This document shows, one piece after another, positions 57,071-64,000 of a DNA stretch of 64,000 nucleotides. This DNA comes from Bacteroidota bacterium (GTDB lineage Bacteria; Bacteroidota; Bacteroidia; Bacteroidales; Prolixibacteraceae): contig JAHEYT010000024.1 of NCBI GenBank assembly GCA_023251455.1, positions 1 through 64,000 of the forward strand, written 5' to 3'. Position 1 is the stretch's first letter, and each line of letters begins with the position of its first letter. The notes under the pieces were generated by a model. The model made no database searches. It was given only the letters and a program-made list of their open reading frames with translations, and was not told the origin of the DNA. The position numbers were made by a program, and so were the translations under genes.

Positions 57071-59389
57071 TTATAGTTTTTTCAAATCTCCGTCAAACGA
57101 ATAAGTTTTGCCCTTTTCTGTAGCCAATTCAACAACTTTATCTCCATAATGAAGTTTGCATTTCTGGCCAGCTTTCGACAATACCTGCAATTTCTGAAGT
57201 TTACGACCTTCCCAACTGAAGGTTAATTCGAACCCGCCACGGGCACAGACTCCCACAATTTTTCCGGAAGGTAAAGCATCAGGTAGGGCAGGTAAAATCG
57301 CAATTTCGTTGAGCTGGCTCTGAATGAGCATTTCAATCATCCCGGCCGGAGCGCCAAAATTTCCGTCTATCTGGAATGGCGGATGTGCGTCGAACAAATT
57401 GGTGTATGAACCTCCGCCACCGGTGTAAACTACATCATCAATCTGTACAGGTCGGAAAAGCAGTTTCACCATATCGTAAGCATGATTGCCATCCAGAAAA
57501 CGCGCCCAGAAGTTGATTTTCCAGGCCAGACTCCAGCCAGTTCCATCATCGCCGCGATAAATCAGCGACTGGCGGGCCGCTTTCATCAGGTCAGGGGTTT
57601 GCTGCCAGTTAATTTCATTGCCCGGATAAACCGCCCACAAGTGCGACACATGTCGGTGTTTGTTGGTTGGGTCATCCGTGTCTTCCATCCATTCCTGCAA
57701 TTGTCCATGTTTGCCAATCTGATTGGGAGCCATTTTCGGAAGCATTTCTTTCAATTTTTGGGCAAATACCTGATCGGTTCCCAATAGTTCAGAAGCATCG
57801 ATACACGAACGAAACAATGCCCTGATAATCTGGTGATCCATCGTCGGACCGGCAACCAAACCACCGTTTTCAGGAGAATTTGACGGACTGCTTATCAGGT
57901 AACCTGACTTTGGGTCAATGGTTAAGAACTGGGTAAAAAACTCGGCAGCACCTTTCATTATTGGGTAAGCCTTTTCGGCCAAAAATGCTTTGTCAAGTGA
58001 AAACAAGTAGTGTTCCCACAAATGACGACTCAGCCAGGCCCCGCCGCTCACCCATATTCCATGGTTTGCATGGTTAATCGGAGCAGCTCCGCGCCAGATG
58101 TCGGTATTGTGATGCAGCACCCAACCTGTTGCATTGTAATGTTCTTTGGCCACTGATTTCCCGGTTTCTGCACAATCGGCAATCATGCTGTAAAGAGGCT
58201 CCTGACATTCCGCCAGATTAGCAATTTCAACTGGCCAGTAGTTCATTTCGGCATTAATATTCACGGTCCATTTGCTGTCCCACGCCGGTGCCAGCTGGTC
58301 GTTCCATATTCCCTGAAGATTGGCCGGCTGCGTTCCGGGGCGACTGCTCGAAATCAACAAATAGCGGCCATATTGAATATACAAAGCCAGCAACTGCGGG
58401 TCGTCAGCATTCTTGCTAAATTCGATAATGCGTTCGTTGGTGGGTAATTTAACCCGATCGTTCTCAGCAAACTGAATATCGAACCGGTTGAATAATTTCT
58501 GATAATCGGAAATATGTGCGCCATAAACCTGGGCATATTTTTTTGTCTCAACTTTGGCCAGTGTTTCTTGTACTTTTTTCTCCGGATTGCCGCTTACATC
58601 CTTGTAGTTGACGTAATTGGTTGCCGCCGCCAGATAAATAGTTGCTGTTTTAGCTCCTGAAACCGAAAGCTGGTTCTCTTTTACAGAAACAGTTCCGTCA
58701 GAAACCACTTTTAAAGTGGCAACTCCGTGCAAAACCCCGTCTTTCACCTGAACTTTCAGTGTAAGGCTATTGCCACTGGCAGTCGTCGTCTTTGTTTCGT
58801 GGAGCGCATCCATGTCCAGCGTAAAATTCAACGCCTTTTTCTGATCGGCTGTCAAACGGATTGCAATCACCTGATCGGGATTTGATGACAAATATTCGCG
58901 GGTAAAATTCACTCCGTTCGATTGATAAGACACACGGCAAAGTGCATCTTTTAAATCCAGTTCGCGATAATAATTGGTGAAAACGGCCTGATTGGAGAAA
59001 TGCAGATTCAGGTCGCCAAAAGCCTGATAAGTTTTTTGTTTCAGTGGCACGCTCATAAATTCGGCCATGGCCAGATCTTCCGCCTCCTTTTGCTTCCCAT
59101 CGGCCAGTAATTGCCTGATTTGTGCAAGGTACTTTGATGCACCCTTGTGGGCATAATCGTTGGGCGCTCCAGTCCAGAGTGTCTCTTCATTAAACTGAAT
59201 GCGGTCGTTTTCAACTCCGCCAAAAATCATGGCGCCAAGCCGTCCGTTACCAATGGGTAAAGCTTCAGTCCATTTCTGGGCAGGTTTATTGTACCAAAGT
59301 TTGAGCTGGCTGGAAGTTTCATTTGCCGAAATGAAAATCGAACAAATCAGAAATAGAAACAAGAAATGCAGAGTTGGTTTTGTTTTCAT
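57071..59389 (-). CDS. GH95 family alpha-L-fucosidase/galactosidase
   Basis: 772 aa; LKLWYNKPAQKWTEALPIGNGRLGAMIFGG; LQGIWNDQLAPAWDSKWTVNINAEMNYWP; GWSLAWKINFWARFLDGNHAY. Confidence 0.94.
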   Translation of the reverse strand: MKTKPTLHFLFLFLICSIFISANETSSQLKLWYNKPAQKWTEALPIGNGRLGAMIFGGVENDRIQFNEETLWTGAPNDYAHKGASKYLAQIRQLLADGKQKEAEDLAMAEFMSVPLKQKTYQAFGDLNLHFSNQAVFTNYYRELDLKDALCRVSYQSNGVNFTREYLSSNPDQVIAIRLTADQKKALNFTLDMDALHETKTTTASGNSLTLKVQVKDGVLHGVATLKVVSDGTVSVKENQLSVSGAKTATIYLAAATNYVNYKDVSGNPEKKVQETLAKVETKKYAQVYGAHISDYQKLFNRFDIQFAENDRVKLPTNERIIEFSKNADDPQLLALYIQYGRYLLISSSRPGTQPANLQGIWNDQLAPAWDSKWTVNINAEMNYWPVEIANLAECQEPLYSMIADCAETGKSVAKEHYNATGWVLHHNTDIWRGAAPINHANHGIWVSGGAWLSRHLWEHYLFSLDKAFLAEKAYPIMKGAAEFFTQFLTIDPKSGYLISSPSNSPENGGLVAGPTMDHQIIRALFRSCIDASELLGTDQVFAQKLKEMLPKMAPNQIGKHGQLQEWMEDTDDPTNKHRHVSHLWAVYPGNEINWQQTPDLMKAARQSLIYRGDDGTGWSLAWKINFWARFLDGNHAYDMVKLLFRPVQIDDVVYTGGGGSYTNLFDAHPPFQIDGNFGAPAGMIEMLIQSQLNEIAILPALPDALPSGKIVGVCARGGFELTFSWEGRKLQKLQVLSKAGQKCKLHYGDKVVELATEKGKTYSFDGDLKKL

Positions 59390-59510
59390 TGGTCATAGGT
59401 TTTAAGCGACCAACGAAAGTAATCATTTTAGGAATGCGACTATCCTGAACTATGCTGTCAGGAATACAAAATTTTAAAATCTTTGAAGAATCTTTATTTT
59501 GAACCCGATT

Positions 59511-60302
59511 TTACCATTTACCGTTAAGTCCTTCATCAAGCGCCTTCTGATAACTTTCTAAATTGAATTTATACAACCCGGGTGATTTGTGAGCAACTCC
59601 CTGTCGAACCTCATCCAATCGGGACAATATGTCGTATGCAAGCATTTTTCGTTGGAAATTGCGCCGGTCAAGCTCCTTTCCAAAAATAGTTTCATACAGT
59701 TTCCGTAATTCCGACATGGTGAATTTTTCAGGAAGCAGATTGTAGCCAATTGGCTGAAAAGTTAATTGCAAACGAAGCGTTTCCAGAGCTTTATTCAGAA
59801 TTGCATTGTGGTCCATCATCAACTTACCGATTTTGTCCAGATTAACCCATTCGCAAATATCCGAAAGCTCATCGGGCTGCGGTTGAACCTGTGAGTACTC
59901 GACCAAAGCATAAAAACCTACTGAGATAAAGCGTTGATTAAACCAGGAAGCTTCCGGATGATCCTGCCCCGACATTAGCAAATCAGCTACGGTAGGATTT
60001 CGATTTGATCGCTGCGGATCGCTGAAAACATTAAATTGCCGTAAAAAAATCTGATCTAAGCCCGTCCGTACTTTTAAAACCCGATTAGCAGCAACTTCAA
60101 TTGATTCATCTTCATAAACAAAACCTCCAGGCAAAACCCATTCACCTGTTTTTTTCATGTGTAGTACAAGCACTTTCAACTGATTTGAATGAAAGCCAAA
60201 CACAACACAATCCAACGAAATATGATCCAGATAATTGCGAGATTCCTTTTTTATATCCATTTCAACGGGGGATGTCATTAGATTCCTGTATTTTGATAAC
60301 AA
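59511..60302 (-). CDS. NUDIX hydrolase domain protein with C-terminal winged helix (NrtR-like)
   Basis: 263 aa; WVLPGGFVYEDESIEVAANRVLKVRTGL; C-terminal FTMSELRKLYETIFGKELDRRNFQRKML. Internal start MDIKKE is possible. Confidence 0.85.
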   Translation of the reverse strand: MLSKYRNLMTSPVEMDIKKESRNYLDHISLDCVVFGFHSNQLKVLVLHMKKTGEWVLPGGFVYEDESIEVAANRVLKVRTGLDQIFLRQFNVFSDPQRSNRNPTVADLLMSGQDHPEASWFNQRFISVGFYALVEYSQVQPQPDELSDICEWVNLDKIGKLMMDHNAILNKALETLRLQLTFQPIGYNLLPEKFTMSELRKLYETIFGKELDRRNFQRKMLAYDILSRLDEVRQGVAHKSPGLYKFNLESYQKALDEGLNGKW

Positions 60303-60365
60303 AGAAACAAAATTCTGCGGTCAGTTTCTATTCCTTAAATCATAAAACCCGCACAATCCGAATGT

Positions 60366-60740
60366 TCAGGGTTTTTTCTTTATCAGGAAGTAGTTATAAA
60401 GGAAAACAAGCCCTACCACAAATGGAAGTCCGATCATTATCCATGATCCACCGCCTATTTCTGATGGGCCACCAAAGAAAAAAATCATTGAAATGCTCAT
60501 CCCAACCAGAAGAAAGCCCGCCAGATTCTCACTTTCCCATGCAATATACAAAATCAAAAACATGACGAGGGTGTAGATGTTATGGATCAAAAAATATTCG
60601 AATTTTTGCCAAAAGGAAACCTCAATTGAAAATACGTCAAAAGAAAATAACAAATAAAAAAAGGCTACCAAAAACAAAGACCCCCGCAAGATCCACGAAA
60701 CGTAACGATTTCCACGAGTAGATTCTTTAATAGTCTTCAT
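60366..60740 (-). CDS. Hypothetical small membrane protein
   Basis: 124 aa, several TM segments. Confidence 0.7.
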   Translation of the reverse strand: MKTIKESTRGNRYVSWILRGSLFLVAFFYLLFSFDVFSIEVSFWQKFEYFLIHNIYTLVMFLILYIAWESENLAGFLLVGMSISMIFFFGGPSEIGGGSWIMIGLPFVVGLVFLYNYFLIKKKP

Positions 60741-60842
60741 AAACCTTTGATTTGAAGTGCTATTAAAGATAAGGAAAAATTGAAATATTCCAGAAGTAAT
60801 TTTAAATAAACCTTTGAAGTTAAAACATTGAGCATATCAAAT

Positions 60843-60873
60843 AAAAACCCGCCTTCTCGTAAGAAAACGGGTT
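60843..60873 (-). terminator. Probable terminator
   Basis: Minus strand AACCCGTTTTCTTACGAGAAGGCGGGTTTTTA; CCCG/CGGG stem with inner TTCT/AGAA, then T-tract. Confidence 0.65.
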
Positions 60874-60973
60874 CGATTTATAGAGAGTAAGCAACCGATC
60901 CGCCGAAGCGGTACTGAGGCTTACGAAAATCGCACCAACAGTAGTTGGCGCAATTATATTTTATGCCTTTTTC

Positions 60974-61039
60974 GTCATCCCGAATCTATTTCGGGATCTG
61001 TCAGTATAACGAGAGATCCTGAAATAAGTTCAGGAAGAC
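60974..61039. repeat. Paired hairpin repeat (family 2), second locus
   Basis: GTCATCCCGAATCTATTTCGGGATCTGT (60974-61001, +) and GTCTTCCTGAACTTATTTCAGGATCTCTC (61011-61039, -). Confidence 0.85.
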
Positions 61040-61052
61040 CAATTCACCGTTG

Positions 61053-63086
61053 TTATTTTATTTCTGAACCGTTTTTAACTGGGGTGGTTGGTGTAACAAA
61101 CTTCAGCGAACCGTCGGCATCCTGAGCCATCAGTATCATTCCCTGCGACTGTATTCCTTTCAGCTCTTTGGGTTCGAGGTTGACCAGAATACTCACCTGC
61201 TGTCCAATCACTTCTTCCGGACTGTAATATTCGGAAATGCCCGAAACTACAGTACGTTTGTCGATTCCGGTGTCGATGGTCAGTTTCAGCAACTTTTTGG
61301 TTTTGGGTACACGTTCGGCTTCCAGAATAGTTCCAGTTCGAATATCCATTTTGTTGAAATCGTCGAACGTGCAGTTTTCTTTTGCCGGAGCAACCTGTGC
61401 GTTAGCGGCTTCGTTGGCTTTTTTGGTAGCCAGCAGTTTATTTACCTGCTTTTCGATTACCTCATCTTCAATCTTCTCGAACAACAATTCCGGAGTATTG
61501 GTTTGATGACCAACCAGCAACAAATCGGTGCGACCCAGATTGCTCCAGTTCAGTTCGTCCATATTCAGGAATATGCGAAGTTTATCCATGCTGAATGGAA
61601 GGAATGGCGCCAGAATGATGGTTAGGTTGGCAGTGATCTGCAAGCACACATTCATAATGGTTTCCACGCGAGCCGGATCAGTTTTTACTACTTTCCAGGG
61701 CTCTGCATCGGCCAGGTATTTGTTACCCAAACGAGCCAAATCCATGGCGTATTTCAGTGCTTCGCGGAAACGATATTGCGAAATACTCTTTTCAACTTCA
61801 GCCTTAATGACTGAAATTTCGGCCAAAGCAAGCTGATCGGCTTCGGTCAAAACTCCGGCAGCCGGAACTTTTCCGTCGTAATATTTTTGAGTCAGAACCA
61901 GTGCGCGATTAACAAAATTGCCCAGCACTGCAACCAATTCGTTGTTATTGCGGGTCTGGAAATCTTTCCAGGTAAAATCGTTGTCTTTGGTTTCAGGAGC
62001 ATTGGCAGTTAGCACATATTTTAAAACATCTTCCTTACCAGGAAATTCTTCCAGGTATTCGTGCAGCCAAACTGCCCAATTGCGTGAGGTCGATATTTTG
62101 TCGCCTTCCAGATTCAGGAACTCATTGGCCGGAACATTTTCAGGCAAAATGAACGAACCTTCAGCTTTTAGCATAGCCGGGAAAATGATACAATGAAATA
62201 CAATATTGTCTTTCCCGATGAAATGTACCAGTTTCGTTTCCGGATCTTTCCACCATTTTTCCCATTCCGGAGTTAATTCTTTAGTGGCCGAAATATATCC
62301 AATAGGCGCATCGAACCAAACGTAAAGCACTTTGCCGTCGGCCTCATCCAATGGAACCGGCACGCCCCAGTTAAGGTCGCGGGTTACGGCGCGCGGCTGC
62401 AAACCACCGTCGATCCACGATTTGCACTGGCCGTAAACATTCGATTTCCATTCTTTGTGACCTTCCAAAAGCCATTCTTTTAGCCAGCCTTCGTATTGAT
62501 CGAGTGGCAAATACCAGTGTTTGGTTTCTTTCAATTCAGGAGTATTCCCGCTGATCATCGATTTTGGATTGATCAATTCGTTGGGACTCAACGAGGTTCC
62601 ACAGCTTTCGCACTGATCGCCGTAGGCTTTTTCGAAACCACATTTCGGACAGGTTCCGGTGATATAGCGGTCGGCCAAAAACTGTTTATTTTCGGCATCG
62701 TAATATTGTTCTGAAGTTTTTTCAATGAATTTTCCGTCGTTGTACAATTTGGTAAAAAAATCGGAAGCAGTATCATGATGAACCTGATTACTGGTACGCG
62801 AATAAATATCGAACGAAATTCCAAAACGCTCAAATGAATCTTTTATCATTCCGTGGTATTTGTCCACGATATCTTGCGGAGTAACTCCTTCATTCTTGGC
62901 TTTCAAAGTGATTGGTACACCATGTTCGTCGGAACCACCGATAAAAGCCACATCCTGTCCGTTCATGCGGAGGTAGCGGGCATAAATATCAGCAGGAACA
63001 TACACACCAGCGAGGTGCCCAATGTGAACCGGTCCGTTGGCATACGGCAAAGCCGAAGTAATGAGGGTACGTTTAAAGTCTGTCAT
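61053..63086 (-). CDS. metG: Methionine-tRNA ligase with C-terminal tRNA-binding domain
   Basis: 677 aa; [29 protein letters not shown]; zinc knuckle [19 protein letters not shown]-terminal [28 protein letters not shown]. Confidence 0.97.
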   Translation of the reverse strand: MTDFKRTLITSALPYANGPVHIGHLAGVYVPADIYARYLRMNGQDVAFIGGSDEHGVPITLKAKNEGVTPQDIVDKYHGMIKDSFERFGISFDIYSRTSNQVHHDTASDFFTKLYNDGKFIEKTSEQYYDAENKQFLADRYITGTCPKCGFEKAYGDQCESCGTSLSPNELINPKSMISGNTPELKETKHWYLPLDQYEGWLKEWLLEGHKEWKSNVYGQCKSWIDGGLQPRAVTRDLNWGVPVPLDEADGKVLYVWFDAPIGYISATKELTPEWEKWWKDPETKLVHFIGKDNIVFHCIIFPAMLKAEGSFILPENVPANEFLNLEGDKISTSRNWAVWLHEYLEEFPGKEDVLKYVLTANAPETKDNDFTWKDFQTRNNNELVAVLGNFVNRALVLTQKYYDGKVPAAGVLTEADQLALAEISVIKAEVEKSISQYRFREALKYAMDLARLGNKYLADAEPWKVVKTDPARVETIMNVCLQITANLTIILAPFLPFSMDKLRIFLNMDELNWSNLGRTDLLLVGHQTNTPELLFEKIEDEVIEKQVNKLLATKKANEAANAQVAPAKENCTFDDFNKMDIRTGTILEAERVPKTKKLLKLTIDTGIDKRTVVSGISEYYSPEEVIGQQVSILVNLEPKELKGIQSQGMILMAQDADGSLKFVTPTTPVKNGSEIK

Positions 63087-63197
63087 TATACAATGATTTT
63101 ATTGAGGGTGACAAAGATAGTTGATTTTTTGAGTCGGAAGAAAAAGTAGGCAGTCACAGTCAATAGTATTTGGGATAAAAAACAATCGGAAAACAAT

Positions 63198-64000
63198 TTA
63201 TCTTTCAACATTTGATTTGTATTCAAAAAACTCGTCGGTTGATTGTATCCTTATTTGTCCGCTGCCTCCGGAAGTTGACCAGCCAAAAGCTGAAGGACCT
63301 GATTGACCTGATGAGCCACTGCGCCCGCTTGGATTTCCAGCACCGCCAGCACCACCATTTCCTCCAAATCCACCAGAACCATTCAGTCCTCCGGGTCCAC
63401 CTTCGCTGCGGGCAGTGATCAAATAGCTAAAGGGCATTGCGTCCCGGGTAAAATGTAAGGTAATATTTCCACCATAGCCACCAGGGGCACCTAGTCCACC
63501 CGGGGCGCCCCATCCGCCATCACCACCATCTTCGCCCGGACCCTGACGAATCACTTCAACCACAACATCAATAACCACATCCACGTATTCGGTTTCAGTT
63601 GATTCAACCTCAACTTCAACATCATATTCTTTTCCTTCGGCGTCTTTCCGTTTATGTATTTCCTTTCGGACAACCTTTTTAGTTATTGGTTTTTTGACGG
63701 TTTGCTTTTCAATGTGTTTTTCGATCCATTTTTCTCCTTCACGTCCACTTCCACCTGAACCGCCATTGCCACCGTTGCCGCCATTACCACCAGATCCACC
63801 GAAGGAAGTAACGTTCAGGCTTCCTCCTTCCGGATTAATCAGGTAACGGTATTCCTTGTTTGTGAACAGATTTTGAGCATAAACATAAAGCAGATCAGCA
63901 TTCAACACCGAATCGCGGTAAAGGTCAACCCATACGCCAATGTCGGGACCGTCAATGCCAAACTCGCCATTTTGACCATCGCCACCATCGCCACCATTGC
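63198..64000 (-). CDS. Glycine-rich collagen-like protein, 5' end beyond the window
   Basis: Reading frame stays open to the window edge (NGGDGGDGQNGEFGIDGPDIGVWVDLYRDSVLNADLL...); Gly-rich blocks flank a charged EKHIEKQTVKKPITKKVVRKEIHKRKD segment. Confidence 0.8.
   Translation of the reverse strand, partial: NGGDGGDGQNGEFGIDGPDIGVWVDLYRDSVLNADLLYVYAQNLFTNKEYRYLINPEGGSLNVTSFGGSGGNGGNGGNGGSGGSGREGEKWIEKHIEKQTVKKPITKKVVRKEIHKRKDAEGKEYDVEVEVESTETEYVDVVIDVVVEVIRQGPGEDGGDGGWGAPGGLGAPGGYGGNITLHFTRDAMPFSYLITARSEGGPGGLNGSGGFGGNGGAGGAGNPSGRSGSSGQSGPSAFGWSTSGGSGQIRIQSTDEFFEYKSNVER

Noticed and set aside
63087-63197. Riboswitch or T-box upstream of metG
   Set aside because: The upstream interval is short, with no evident conserved aptamer or antiterminator structure.
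63198-64000. GGN-type DNA periodicity suggesting a tandem repeat or CRISPR-like array
   Set aside because: Periodicity is codon-level in an open glycine-rich reading frame; no constant repeat with unique spacers.

Overview
The window is a chromosomal segment from a Bacteroidota bacterium. A Marinilabiliales/Prolixibacteraceae-like origin is an inference from gene content: T9SS-type C-terminal domain, OMP_b-brl_3 barrel, DUF5687, and a Bacteroidota-style TAnnTTTG promoter. I support one tRNA-Ala(GGC), about 45 CDSs and a set of intergenic hairpin terminators. Mostly ordinary content includes ETF-QO, HflX, Asd, RecX, MetG, MscL, an efflux operon, and a sugar-catabolism region with Gfo/Idh/MocA oxidoreductases, TIM-barrel isomerases, a GPH/MFS transporter, and GH94 and GH95 enzymes. 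Most worth a second look: (1) a solitary Y1/HUH RAYT-like transposase (25510-25944) flanked by four 20-nt hairpins, each with a 9/2/9 geometry and a conserved CAAAGRATA tail, arranged as two inverted pairs; one hairpin contains the stop codon of the neighbouring gene; (2) a single-ORF EtfB-EtfA fusion next to ETF-QO; (3) a four-gene minus-strand cassette (propeller/TPR lipoprotein - TPR-like sensor kinase - response regulator - TonB-type barrel) bounded by a 44-bp direct repeat (43/44) that is the 3' end of a Gfo/Idh/MocA gene, its second copy being a frameshifted remnant; (4) a second paired-hairpin repeat family at 28.7 kb and 61.0 kb; (5) several decayed about 24-bp-unit arrays in the first 11 kb that resemble IS21-type terminal repeats; (6) a GPH transporter with an about 85-aa extracytoplasmic insertion; (7) a glycine-rich collagen-like protein split by a charged module at the window edge. 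No rRNA, CRISPR array, prophage or recognisable defence island was seen.
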